Shown piece after piece: positions 16,653 through 24,182 of a stretch of DNA of 36,042 bases. Numbering within the stretch: the stretch's first letter is position 1; every line of letters starts with the position of its first letter. The stretch spans positions 1 through 36,042 of the forward strand of contig JBFFGE010000021.1 in NCBI GenBank assembly GCA_041557595.1. The letters run 5' to 3'. This DNA comes from JAOTYV01 sp041557595 (lineage in GTDB: Bacteria; Pseudomonadota; Alphaproteobacteria; UBA8366). Below the pieces are notes generated by a model, which saw only the letters and a list, made by a program, of their open reading frames with translations, searched no databases and was not told where the DNA came from. Made by a program: the position numbers and the translations under genes.

Positions 16653-17198
16653 CGCTGAACCGGTTGAAATATCTGCATTGCATTTAGGTTAATTTTCGCT
16701 GTTTTTCAGTGATTGCGGTCACTTGGGGCGTTGCCGGCGGCGTCGTTCAGCGGCGATTCGCCGGCGATCGGCGGGCGCTATTGCGTCGTCCAAGGGGTCG
16801 GAACGACTCCGAAGTCGATCCACCGCGACAGCCGTTTTCACATCCGGTACCGCGGCGATATAGCGTAAAATTCCCTGAATTCCGCTGGTTTTCGTTGATT
16901 GCGCGATGGGCGGCAACCTGTCCGCGGGAGGGCGCCTGTGGCTGAACGCGCCGGAATCGCGCTTTCTGGCGGGAATTAAAGCTATTCCGCGGACACCGTG
17001 TTCCGGCCCGGCACGCGATAAATCCGGGGCGCCCCGCCGCATCGGCAGGGCTCTATTCGCCGCCGTTTATGCACGAATGTTAACGGTGCTGATTTACCTT
17101 TGATTTACCACTGGATGCGTATGGTGGCGCCACCAGACATTGCCCGCAATGTCCGAATCGATTCAGGTCTCTTCCAAGATAAACACGAAGGAATTGTC
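16653..17198. other. intergenic region between response regulator and HU-like gene
   Basis: This 546-base stretch separates two divergent genes. The left end (16653-16735) is A/T-rich and includes the near-palindrome CAGTGATTGCGGTCAC (16707-16722). The middle (16736-17050) is GC-rich and shows no convincing coding frame on either strand. The right end has an 8-base direct repeat, GATTTACC at 17091-17098 and 17102-17109, spaced by 11 bases (one helical turn), 90-108 bases before the HU-like start. The ribosome site GAAGGA lies just before that ATG. Confidence 0.5.
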
Positions 17199-17567
17199 AT
17201 GACTGTAACGAAGACTCAGCTCGCCGACGCGTACTCCGCGGCCCTGACCAAGGAACTCGGCCCCAAGTGGGATTGCGAGTTCAGCCGCGCCGACGCGAAC
17301 AAGATGCTCAACCTCCTGTGGCCGGTCGTCTCCGAGCTCGCGCTCAAGGACACCAAGAAGAAGAAACCCGGCAGCGTGCCGCTCGGCCATCTCGGCCGCA
17401 TCAAGATGCGCTACAAGGCCGCCACGAAGTCCCGCAAGGGCACCAATCCGTTTACCGGCGAGCCGACGACCTTCAAAGCCAAGCCCGCGACCCTGCAGCC
17501 GCGTTTCACGCCCGCCAAGGCGCTCAAGGACGAGGCCGGCAAATACTTCAAGAAGAAAATGAAGTAG
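17199..17567 (+). CDS. HU/IHF-family DNA-binding protein
   Basis: Small basic protein of 122 residues, longer than typical HU (~90). Residues 58-112 match HU: VPLGHLGRIKMR corresponds to the VxLxGFGxFxxR strand, GTNPFTGE (81-88) to the DNA-intercalating arm tip GRNPxTGE, and FTPAKALKD to the FxPxKxLK end. The N-terminal part carries the helical dimer region with extra residues and a KKKK cluster (53-56); the C-terminus ends in a Lys-rich tail (YFKKKMK). I chose ATG 17199 with GAAGGA upstream rather than the frame opening at 17100. It probably bends and compacts DNA as a nucleoid-associated protein. It is monocistronic, ending at a shared terminator. Confidence 0.85.
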   Translation: MTVTKTQLADAYSAALTKELGPKWDCEFSRADANKMLNLLWPVVSELALKDTKKKKPGSVPLGHLGRIKMRYKAATKSRKGTNPFTGEPTTFKAKPATLQPRFTPAKALKDEAGKYFKKKMK

Positions 17568-17622
17568 GACGCCGCAAACACCGCGCGCCGCATTTCAGCG
17601 ACGCACCGATGTTTTCTGATGT

Positions 17623-17650
17623 AACCCCGGCTTCGGCCGGGGTTATTTCT
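17623..17650. terminator. shared bidirectional Rho-independent terminator
   Basis: A perfect 9-base stem AACCCCGGC / GCCGGGGTT (17623-17631 and 17636-17644) with a TTCG tetraloop, followed rightward by ATTTCTTT. It ends the HU-like gene. The right arm overlaps the stop codon (17643-17645) of the convergent Rap1a-type gene, so it probably serves both transcripts, though the T-run is weaker on the left side. Confidence 0.8.
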
Positions 17651-18083
17651 TTCGGGCTTTTCCGCCTGCGCCGCGTTGCCGCCCGACAGCGGTCTGTTCC
17701 CGGCAGGGGTAGGCGAAGGCGAACGCAGCCGCGACCAACTGCACGGCCGGCAGTTTCCGAAATTGAGGGTATCTCTTCAAATCCGCCATGACGGCGTCCT
17801 TGATTTCCCCGAACTGCGCCTTTTGCGGAAAACAGGCTCTGTATTTACCGACTGGCACACCTTTTCCCATGACATCGGCAACGCCCAGAAGATATCCCAT
17901 GCAACTCCCGATCACGACATCGCCGGGACCCGCACGGGTGAAACTGCCCATGGTGTTGCAGCGCTCATACAGCGTGTTGCCGTCGATGAAACCGGCCGCG
18001 TTTTTTTGAACCGCCACGGAAACATTGGGGGCCGCACCGACCATCCCGAAGCCCAGGGCCGCGATCATCACCATCCGTTTCAT
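17643..18083 (-). CDS. Rap1a/Tai-family secreted protein
   Basis: Exported protein of 146 residues with a signal peptide (MKRMVMIAALGFGMVGAAPNVSVAV) and a domain of the Rap1a/Tai type, known from type VI secretion immunity proteins. Family marks: FIDGNTLYERC, GSCMGYLLGVADVM, RACFPQ, and LPAVQLVAAAFAFAYPC. The four cysteines (42, 61, 84, 127) probably make two disulfides in the periplasm. The C-terminus adds a basic tail (RQRGAGGKARKK). No amidase effector or type VI gene is in this window, so it is an orphan; many homologues outside secretion loci exist and a non-immunity role is possible. Confidence 0.78.
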   Translation of the reverse strand: MKRMVMIAALGFGMVGAAPNVSVAVQKNAAGFIDGNTLYERCNTMGSFTRAGPGDVVIGSCMGYLLGVADVMGKGVPVGKYRACFPQKAQFGEIKDAVMADLKRYPQFRKLPAVQLVAAAFAFAYPCREQTAVGRQRGAGGKARKK

Positions 18084-18568
18084 TATCCGATCCTTGCTGT
18101 CCTCGAGCTTACGCCGAATGCACCTCGCGATGGATCTTGGGCATTAATTTTTCGAGTACCGGACCCCGTCCCTTATCCGACAATGAATGCCGAAAATAAT
18201 AACAAGAAAATTTTTATATACCCGGCATGAATGCCAATATTTTTTCCTCTATGGCAATAATATTTATAGTATAAGTGATATATATTGTCTATATATATTT
18301 AAAATATTTTCAGTATATTCCGACCCAATACAGTGACAGCGGTCACAGTATTTCGCCCCCTCAGCCGTCTTATAAGACTTCCAAGATTGCGCTCAGGCTC
18401 CGCTCCGAAAATGAAAATTTCCCGACACCGCCGATAGAGTAAGGCCGACCAAAAAAAATTAACCCGCCGACGCGGGAATTTTTTTGCATATCGCCGTGTT
18501 CAGCCCCGCCAGCAGAGGTCAAACCGGCCCCGGCGTAATCCTGCTTAAAAAAAAATTGTCCCCCCGGA
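18084..18568. other. A/T-rich intergenic region with a candidate small-RNA-type terminator
   Basis: Together with the leader described separately, this is the longest gap in the window (18084-18642). From about 18180 to 18330 it is extremely A/T-rich, unlike its surroundings. It contains a palindromic element CAGTGACAGCGGTCAC (18331-18346) and, at 18451-18485, a symmetric terminator. I see no credible protein frame; a 92-codon leftward frame across 18370-18648 is compositionally poor and crosses the DGPF promoter. Confidence 0.5.
18451..18485. terminator. symmetric Rho-independent terminator with no upstream gene
   Basis: CCCGC (18463-18467) and GCGGG (18472-18476) enclose a CGAC loop. A run of A lies on the left (18451-18458) and AATTTTTTT on the right (18477-18485), so it could stop transcription from either side. 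No annotated gene points into it from the left, which suggests an untranslated RNA or insulation of the DGPF promoter. Confidence 0.6.
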
Positions 18569-18595
18569 TGTCGAATATGCCGGGTCCCGTTCGTC
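18569..18595 (+). promoter_or_regulatory. candidate ECF42-dependent promoter
   Basis: TGTCGA (18569-18574) and CGTC (18592-18595) are separated by 17 bases. This agrees with the -35 TGTCGA and -10 CGA/TC motif that I recall as reported for ECF42 sigma factors. It lies about 48 bases before the DGPF start codon and precedes a DGPF-ECF42 operon, so autoregulation is expected. Confidence 0.7.
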
Positions 18596-18605
18596 TTCAG
18601 GATAG

Positions 18606-18625
18606 GGGTTGCAATGGCGCAACCC
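18606..18625 (+). promoter_or_regulatory. 5'-leader hairpin before the DGPF gene
   Basis: GGGTTGC (18606-18612) pairs perfectly with GCAACCC (18619-18625) around AATGGC. It would lie near the 5' end of the predicted transcript, just before the strong ribosome site GGAGG at 18631-18635. It may stabilise the message or tune translation. Confidence 0.4.
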
Positions 18626-18642
18626 GCACAGGAGGATCGATC

Positions 18643-18990
18643 ATGCAATACATGTTTCTAATCTACAGTGCGGAAGAATCCTGCCCGGCACCGGGTACCG
18701 CGGAATTCGACGCCTTGATGGCGGGCTATGGCGCCTTCACCAAGGAAGTCCAGGACGCCGGTATCCTGAAGGAAGGCGCGCCGCTCCAGGGCGTCGACAC
18801 GGCGACCACGGTGCGCGTGCGCAACGGAAAATCCGACACCACGGACGGCCCGTTCGCGGAAACCAAGGAAGTGCTCGGCGGATACTATATCCTCGATTGC
18901 AAGAACCTGGACGAGGCCCTCTCTTATGCCGCCAAGATTCCGTCGGCGGCCTTCGGCTCTATCGAGGTCCGGCCCGTCATGGAGATGTAG
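18643..18990 (+). CDS. DGPF-motif YCII-related protein
   Basis: Small protein of 115 residues with the dimeric alpha/beta-barrel YCII fold. It carries the namesake DGPF at 68-71 (TTDGPFAETKEVLGGYYIL) and the family start MQYMFLIY. The strong ribosome site GGAGG sits 7 bases before the ATG, which settles the start. The ECF42 sigma factor gene follows after 18 bases; in this arrangement the DGPF gene is the usual target of the sigma factor. The biochemical role of DGPF proteins is not established. Confidence 0.93.
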   Translation: MQYMFLIYSAEESCPAPGTAEFDALMAGYGAFTKEVQDAGILKEGAPLQGVDTATTVRVRNGKSDTTDGPFAETKEVLGGYYILDCKNLDEALSYAAKIPSAAFGSIEVRPVMEM

Positions 18991-19008
18991 AGGCGTCGAC
19001 AAACGGCC

Positions 19009-20271
19009 ATGACGGAACTCGCCGCGCAAAACGCTCAAGCGATCATCGACCGGACCGTGCGCGAGGAATGGGGGCGGGTAATTTCCGCCCTCATGTCCGT
19101 CTGCCGCGATTTCGACATCGCCGAAGACGCCCTGCAGGATGCGGTCGTGACCGCGCTTCGGGTCTGGCCCGCGCAAGGCGTCCCGGACTCGCCGCGGGGC
19201 TGGCTCCTGCGCACGGCGCAGCGCCGCGCCATCGACCGGTTCCGCCGCAATGCCAATTTCGCGGGCAAACGCGATGAATACGAGGCGTTGCTGCGTCTCG
19301 ACGCGGCGCCGGCGGCCGGCGAAGCGGACCAGCCGATCCCCGACGAGCGCCTGACGCTGATCTTCACCTGCTGCCACCCGGCACTGTCACCCTACGCCCG
19401 TGTGGCGCTAACGCTGCGGACCGTCGGCGGCATCTCGACGCCGGAAATCGCGCGCGCGTTTCTGGTCTCGGAGCAGACCATGGCGCAGCGGCTGGTGCGC
19501 GCCAAACGCAAGATCAGCGCCGCCAACATACCTTATGAAGTGCCCGGTGCCGCCCTTTGGCCGGAGCGGCTCCAGACGGTGTTGTCGGTGATCTACCTGA
19601 TCTTCAACGAAGGCTACGCGGCAACCTCGGGCGAGCACCTGACCCGCGGCGATCTGTGCCGGGAAGCGATCCGGCTGGGCGGGATCATGAAATCCCTGCT
19701 GCCCGACGATGCGGAAATTCAAGGACTGCTCGCGCTGATGCTGCTGCACGATGCGCGCCGCACCGCGCGCAGCAACGACGCCGGCGACCTGATGACGCTG
19801 GAAGCGCAGGATCGCGCATTGTGGGATCGGGCGCAGATCGACCGCGGCCGGACGCTGCTGATCGGTGCGCTCGCGCGCGGCGCCCTCGGCCCCTATCAGG
19901 TGCAGGCGGCGATCAGCGCCGTACACGCCGACGCGCCCGATTTCGACAGCACCGATTGGAACGAAATCCGCCTGCTGTATCGAAAACTCTACGCGCTGCA
20001 ACCCACCCCCATCGTCGCCTTGAACGCGGCGGTCGCCTGCTCCTTCGCCGACAGCCCGGCGGCCGGCCTCGCCGAGCTCGAAGCGCTCGACGCCGCCGAG
20101 ATGCTCGGCCGCTATCAGCCCTATCACGTCGCCCGCGCGGACATGCTGCGCCGTTCCGGCGACCGTGCGGCCGCCCATGCGGCGTATCGCATCGCATGGG
20201 ACCTGACCGACAATGAAAGCGAGCGTAGGTTTATCGAATCGCGACTGGCGGAAACCGCGTCTACCGAATGA
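19009..20271 (+). CDS. ECF42-group RNA polymerase sigma factor with C-terminal TPR-like extension
   Basis: Sigma factor of 420 residues, about twice the usual ECF length. Region sigma2 (about 18-85) includes DFDIAEDALQDAVVTAL and GWLLRTAQRRAIDRFRR. Region sigma4 (about 125-172) ends with the helix-turn-helix EIARAFLVSEQTMAQRLVRAKRKI. The remaining ~240 residues form the helical extension typical of ECF42 (NEGYAATSGEHLTRGDLCREAIRL, MLLHDARR, DRALWDRAQIDRG, and later TPR-like repeats such as QPYHVARADMLRRSGDRAAAHAAY). No anti-sigma factor gene is adjacent; the extension is thought to control activity in this group. Co-transcribed with the DGPF gene. Confidence 0.93.
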   Translation: MTELAAQNAQAIIDRTVREEWGRVISALMSVCRDFDIAEDALQDAVVTALRVWPAQGVPDSPRGWLLRTAQRRAIDRFRRNANFAGKRDEYEALLRLDAAPAAGEADQPIPDERLTLIFTCCHPALSPYARVALTLRTVGGISTPEIARAFLVSEQTMAQRLVRAKRKISAANIPYEVPGAALWPERLQTVLSVIYLIFNEGYAATSGEHLTRGDLCREAIRLGGIMKSLLPDDAEIQGLLALMLLHDARRTARSNDAGDLMTLEAQDRALWDRAQIDRGRTLLIGALARGALGPYQVQAAISAVHADAPDFDSTDWNEIRLLYRKLYALQPTPIVALNAAVACSFADSPAAGLAELEALDAAEMLGRYQPYHVARADMLRRSGDRAAAHAAYRIAWDLTDNESERRFIESRLAETASTE

Positions 20272-20314
20272 AATACCGGCGCTGCAGGCACAATCCAAAA
20301 CCCGTACCCGCCCG

Positions 20315-20752
20315 CTACGTCTTCCCCACCCCGATCACCGCCAGCAACCCGTCCAGCCCGGCGACATAGGACTGCACGCCCAGCCCGACCACCACGCCAT
20401 CCGCGACCGGGCCGATCACCGACCGGGTGCCGCGCTTCTCGATATTGGTCATGTGCACTTCCACATAGGGCAGCGCCACCGCCTTGATGCAGTCGCGCAG
20501 CGCGTAGCCCGCATAGGTGAAGCCGGCCGGGTTCATCAAGAGCCCGTCGACGCCGTCTTCGGCGGCCGCGTAGATCCGGTCGATCGCTTCGCCCTCGTGG
20601 TTGGTGTAGAAAATGTCCAGCGCGCAGCCCTTCGCCGCCGCGTGCGCCAACAGCATCGCGTCGAGTTCGGCCGCCGTGGTGGTGCCGTATAATTCGGGCT
20701 CGCGTTTGCCGAGCCACACCATGTTCGCGCCCTGAATCAGCTGGATTTTCAT
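20315..20752 (-). CDS. type II 3-dehydroquinate dehydratase-like protein (AroQ family, altered active site)
   Basis: AroQ-fold protein of 145 residues, normal family length. The flexible-loop residues Arg17 and Tyr22 (GKREPELYG), Asn10, Asn74 (NPAGF), the catalytic His100 (EVHMTN) and Arg110 are kept. Two conserved segments differ: the N-terminal GPNLNLLG motif is GANMVWLG, and the carboxylate-binding His in the YTH segment is Tyr80 (NPAGFTYAGYALRD). The enzyme probably still dehydrates or deprotonates a cyclic substrate, but may not be a housekeeping shikimate enzyme. It is divergent from the BadI-like ring-degradation operon (183-base spacer), which supports a catabolic role on an alicyclic acid or its derivative. 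An ordinary AroQ function remains possible. Confidence 0.82.
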   Translation of the reverse strand: MKIQLIQGANMVWLGKREPELYGTTTAAELDAMLLAHAAAKGCALDIFYTNHEGEAIDRIYAAAEDGVDGLLMNPAGFTYAGYALRDCIKAVALPYVEVHMTNIEKRGTRSVIGPVADGVVVGLGVQSYVAGLDGLLAVIGVGKT

Positions 20753-20906
20753 CGGCCGCCCCCTTGTTTCGCGCCGGTCCGGCCCGTTTCCGACCGTTTC
20801 GGCACTGTGCCCGGGATTGCGTGCCGACCGCGCATTCCGTATTTCATTAGCGCGAGCGAAACAACCCGCGACGCGGCCATCGCCAGGCCGCGCGACGACG
20901 GCATAC

Positions 20907-20912
20907 TATAAT
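20907..20912 (+). promoter_or_regulatory. candidate -10 element of the ring-degradation operon
   Basis: TATAAT lies 23 bases before the BadI-like start codon, with the ribosome site GAGGGA between them. A recognisable -35 hexamer at 16-18 base spacing is lacking, so activation by a regulator would be needed. No regulator gene is in the immediate cluster. Confidence 0.4.
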
Positions 20913-20935
20913 GCACTCCAACGAGGGACCATCGC

Positions 20936-21715
20936 ATGACCTACGAGACCATTCTGTACGAGGAAGACGGCCCGGTCGGCACGATCACGCTGAACCGTCC
21001 GGACGACGGCAACATGTTCAATCCGCAAATGTGCTTCGACGTGCGCGACTGCATCGACAGGATCCGCCGCGAAACACGCACGCGGGTGATCATCCTGACC
21101 GGCACCGGCGACCGCTTCTTCTGCATCGGCGGCCGCAAGGAAGGCATGGAGGACACCAAGACCTATGCCGGCGTGATCCCCGTGCTCGACATGTATGAAA
21201 GCATCGAACGGCTGCAGAAGCCGGTGATCGCCTGCGTCAACGGTTACGCGGTCGGCGGCGGCAATGTGCTGCAGGTCATCTGCGACCTGACCATCGCCTG
21301 CGAGAGCGCGGTGTTCCGACAGGTCGGCCCGTCGATGGGCAGCTTCGACGCCGGCTTCGGCACCTGGTATCTGGAAGACCAGATCGGCAAGAAGAAGGCC
21401 AAGGAAATGTGGTTCTGCAACGAGCGCTACAGCGCCCAGGAAGCGCTCGCCATGGGGCTGATCAACAAGGTGGTGCCGGATGCGGAGCTGCGCGAGGCGG
21501 CGCATAACTGGGCGCTGCATATCGCCGACCGCAGCCCGATCGCGCTGGCCGCGATCAAGCACTCGTTCAGCGCCCGCACCACCGGCGTCAACGGTCTCAG
21601 CCGGATAAGCCATGACCTGTTGCTGCGCGAATACCTCGACACCGATGAAGCGAAGGAAATGAGCGCGTCGTTCGGCGAAAAGCGCAAACCCGACGCGGAC
21701 AAATTCGGCCACTAA
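20936..21715 (+). CDS. badI: BadI-like 2-ketocyclohexanecarboxyl-CoA hydrolase (crotonase family)
   Basis: Crotonase-fold protein of 259 residues that I place nearest BadI, the enzyme that opens the ring of 2-ketocyclohexane-1-carboxyl-CoA by hydrolysis to pimeloyl-CoA; the related MenB makes the reverse type of C-C bond. Shared segments as I recall them: GGGNVLQVICDLTI (108-120, BadI has GGGN where MenB has GGGH), FRQVGPSMGSFDAGFGTWYL (127-146, with Asp138 at the catalytic aspartate), and YLDTDEAKE with EKRKPD at the end (BadI YYDTDESRE). ATG 20936 follows GAGGGA. It leads a run of catabolic genes on the same strand; the CoA ligase begins 16 bases later. MenB-like or other hydrolase activity cannot be excluded, but no menaquinone gene is near. 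Confidence 0.82.
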   Translation: MTYETILYEEDGPVGTITLNRPDDGNMFNPQMCFDVRDCIDRIRRETRTRVIILTGTGDRFFCIGGRKEGMEDTKTYAGVIPVLDMYESIERLQKPVIACVNGYAVGGGNVLQVICDLTIACESAVFRQVGPSMGSFDAGFGTWYLEDQIGKKKAKEMWFCNERYSAQEALAMGLINKVVPDAELREAAHNWALHIADRSPIALAAIKHSFSARTTGVNGLSRISHDLLLREYLDTDEAKEMSASFGEKRKPDADKFGH

Positions 21716-21731
21716 GCATGAAGAAGCGAGC

Positions 21732-23411
21732 ATGAACACGGTCCTGACCCTGCACGATCCGGCGACGGCGCGGCGCTACTACGAGGAAGGGCTGTGGCGT
21801 CCGGACACGTTCTATTCGTTGCTGTCCGGCCATGCCGCGTCCCGGCCCGACGCCTTCGCGTTGCGCGACAGCGCGCGCCGTTTGACCTGGGCCGAGGTGA
21901 AGGCGCGCACGGACGCCGCGGCGGCGGCGATGCATGCCGCCGGCATCGTTCGGGGTCAGCGGGTCTCGCTCTGGCAATCCAACCGGATCGAGGCGGTGAT
22001 TGCGTTGCTCGCCTGCGCGCGCAACGGCTATGTCTGCAACCCATCGCTCCATCTCAACTACACGGGCGAGGAAATCATCGCCCTGCTGGGCCGGCTGCGG
22101 GCGGCGGGCCTGGTGGTCGAAGAAAGCTATGGCGGCGCGGACGACGCGACGCTTGCCGCCATCGAGGCACTGCCGCAGTTGCGCCGGGTCTTCCGGCTCG
22201 AACCGGGGCGCGGCGATAGCGCCGGCTTCCCGACGCAGGAAGCGACGCCCGCCCCCGCCGCCGATCAGAGCCCGGACAAGGTCTGCTACCTCGCCTTCAC
22301 CTCGGGCACCACGGGCACACCGAAGGGCGTGCTGCATTCGGACAATACGCTGCTCGCCAATGCACGCGATCTGGTCAAGGATTGGGGCCATGACGAACGG
22401 ACGGTCCTGCTCAGCCTCAGCCCGCTCAGCCACCACATCGCCTGGGTCGCGGTGGCGCAGATCCTGATCTGCGGCGGCGAGCTCGCAGTCAACGATCCGC
22501 CCGCCGGCATGAAGCCGCTCGACTGGATCGTCGAGACCGGGGCGACCTATGTCATGGGCGTGCCGACGCACGGCATGGACATCCTGGCCGACCAGAAGGC
22601 GCGCGGCATGGACCGTATCGGCAAACTCGAAGTGTTCTACATGGCCGGCGCGCCGATCCCGCCGGTCACCGCCGAGGCCTTCCTGAACCAAGGCATAAAG
22701 CCGCAGAACGTCTATGGCATGACGGAGAATTCGTCCCACCAGTACACCTTGCCCAGCGACGATCCGGCGACCATCTGCACAACCTGCGGGCGCGGCGGGG
22801 CCGGCTACACGGTCCGGCTGTTCGATCAGGCGGACCGCGACACGGAAGTCGCCCCCGGCGAGATCGGGCAGATCGGCGGCAAGGGCGCGTGCCTGACGCT
22901 GGGCTATTTCGACAACCAGGAGGCGACCGAGGAGTCGTTCAACCGCGACGGCTGGTTCCTGTCGGGCGACCTCGGCCGGTTCGACGAAAACGGCAATCTT
23001 GCCATCGTCGGCCGCATGAAGGACATCATCATTCGCGGCGGCCACAACATCCACCCGGCGAAAATCGAAGACCTGGCGATCAAGCACCCGAACGTTGAAA
23101 AGGCCGCGGCATTTGCGGTGCCGGACGAACGCCTCGGCGAAAGGGTCGGGCTTGCGGTCCTGCCGTCGGGCGGAACCGCGCCGGACGGTCATGCCGTGCT
23201 CGACCATCTGCACGATGCGGGATTGTCGATTTACGACATGCCGGAATACTACATCGCGATGGCGGACTTTCCGCTAACCGCAAGCGGCAAGATCCTGAAA
23301 CGCGAACTCGCCGACTGGGCGCGCAGCGGCAGGATCAAACCGGACCCGGTGCGCTTCGTCGACCCGGCCAAGCGCACCGCCAACCGCGCAACCGAACCGA
23401 AGGAGAGTTGA
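21732..23411 (+). CDS. AMP-forming acyl-CoA ligase (candidate cyclohexanecarboxylate-CoA ligase type)
   Basis: ANL-superfamily ligase of 559 residues that activates a carboxylic acid through an acyl-adenylate. The P-loop TSGTTGTPKG is at 190-199, the YGMTE motif follows in the middle, GWFLSGDLG marks the hinge side, and the C-terminal catalytic Lys520 is in TASGKILKREL. The N-terminus (DPATARRYYEEGLWRPDTFYSLL) looks like the group often labelled cyclohexanecarboxylate-CoA ligase. It sits between the BadI-like gene and an enoyl-CoA hydratase with 16- and 3-base gaps, so it would catalyse the first step of this pathway. Substrate is inferred from context only. Confidence 0.9.
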   Translation: MNTVLTLHDPATARRYYEEGLWRPDTFYSLLSGHAASRPDAFALRDSARRLTWAEVKARTDAAAAAMHAAGIVRGQRVSLWQSNRIEAVIALLACARNGYVCNPSLHLNYTGEEIIALLGRLRAAGLVVEESYGGADDATLAAIEALPQLRRVFRLEPGRGDSAGFPTQEATPAPAADQSPDKVCYLAFTSGTTGTPKGVLHSDNTLLANARDLVKDWGHDERTVLLSLSPLSHHIAWVAVAQILICGGELAVNDPPAGMKPLDWIVETGATYVMGVPTHGMDILADQKARGMDRIGKLEVFYMAGAPIPPVTAEAFLNQGIKPQNVYGMTENSSHQYTLPSDDPATICTTCGRGGAGYTVRLFDQADRDTEVAPGEIGQIGGKGACLTLGYFDNQEATEESFNRDGWFLSGDLGRFDENGNLAIVGRMKDIIIRGGHNIHPAKIEDLAIKHPNVEKAAAFAVPDERLGERVGLAVLPSGGTAPDGHAVLDHLHDAGLSIYDMPEYYIAMADFPLTASGKILKRELADWARSGRIKPDPVRFVDPAKRTANRATEPKES

Positions 23412-23414
23412 GCG

Positions 23415-24182
23415 ATGGAAATGCAGCTCGAACGCCGCGACGAGATGGCGGTGATTACGCTGAACCGGCCGCAGGCGTTGAATGCGCTGAACACGGCGTT
23501 GATCCGCGATATCGGCGCGGCGATCGATGAGGTGGCGGCATCGGACGCGCGTGCACTGATCTTCACCGGGGCGGGCGAGAAAGCGTTTTGCGCCGGCGCC
23601 GACATCAAGGAGTTGCTCGGCCGGTCGATGATGGACTCGAAGCGCGGCGCCGAGTTCGGCCAGCGCACCTTCGCCAAGCTGGACACGCTGCCGATGCCGT
23701 CGATCGCGGCGATCAACGGCTACGCTTTCGGCGGCGGCATGGAGCTGGCGCTCGCCTGCACCTTCCGCCTGGCCACGGCGAATGCCAAGATGGGGTTGCC
23801 GGAAATCAAGCTGGGCGCGATCCCGGGCTATGGCGGGACGCAGCGATTGCCGCGAATGATCGGCGAGGCGCGCGCGCTGGAGATGATCATGACCGGCCGC
23901 CCGGTCGCGGCCGAGGAAGCCTTGCGGATCGGTCTGGTCAGCCGGATCCTGGACGGCGGCGCGGTGGAGGGTGCAATCGCCTTCGCCCGCGAATTCACCG
24001 GCTACAGCTTGCCGGTCCTGCAATTGGCGCGCGAAGCGGTGATGCGCGCCGGCGACACGCCGGTCGATGCGGGCCTGAAGATCGAAGCCGATCTCAACAC
24101 GCTCGCCTTCCAGACCGAGGACATGATCGAAGGCATGACCGCCTTCATCGAAAAACGCGAGGCGAAATTCAAGGATGGCTAA
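23415..24182 (+). CDS. enoyl-CoA hydratase
   Basis: Crotonase-family protein of 255 residues with a complete hydratase active site: FCAGADIKEL (58-67) and YAFGGGMELAL (103-113) for the oxyanion hole, and both catalytic glutamates, Glu130 (LPEIKLGAIPGYGG) and Glu156 (ALEMIMTG). It should add water to an alpha,beta-unsaturated acyl-CoA. In the proposed ring pathway it would correspond to BadK, hydrating cyclohex-1-ene-carboxyl-CoA. The ATG lies 3 bases after the ligase stop, and the gene overlaps the next by 8 bases (ATGGCTAA), pointing to translational coupling. Confidence 0.92.
   Translation: MEMQLERRDEMAVITLNRPQALNALNTALIRDIGAAIDEVAASDARALIFTGAGEKAFCAGADIKELLGRSMMDSKRGAEFGQRTFAKLDTLPMPSIAAINGYAFGGGMELALACTFRLATANAKMGLPEIKLGAIPGYGGTQRLPRMIGEARALEMIMTGRPVAAEEALRIGLVSRILDGGAVEGAIAFAREFTGYSLPVLQLAREAVMRAGDTPVDAGLKIEADLNTLAFQTEDMIEGMTAFIEKREAKFKDG

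Noticed and set aside
16719..17042. 107-codon leftward frame in the response regulator/HU gap
   Set aside because: Arg-rich, with no motif or ribosome site; typical of chance frames in GC-rich DNA.
18370..18648. 92-codon leftward frame in the long gap
   Set aside because: It crosses a terminator, poly-A/T runs and the DGPF promoter, and has no family resemblance.
21597..23213. 538-codon leftward frame
   Set aside because: Antisense to the acyl-CoA ligase, whose ANL motifs are complete.
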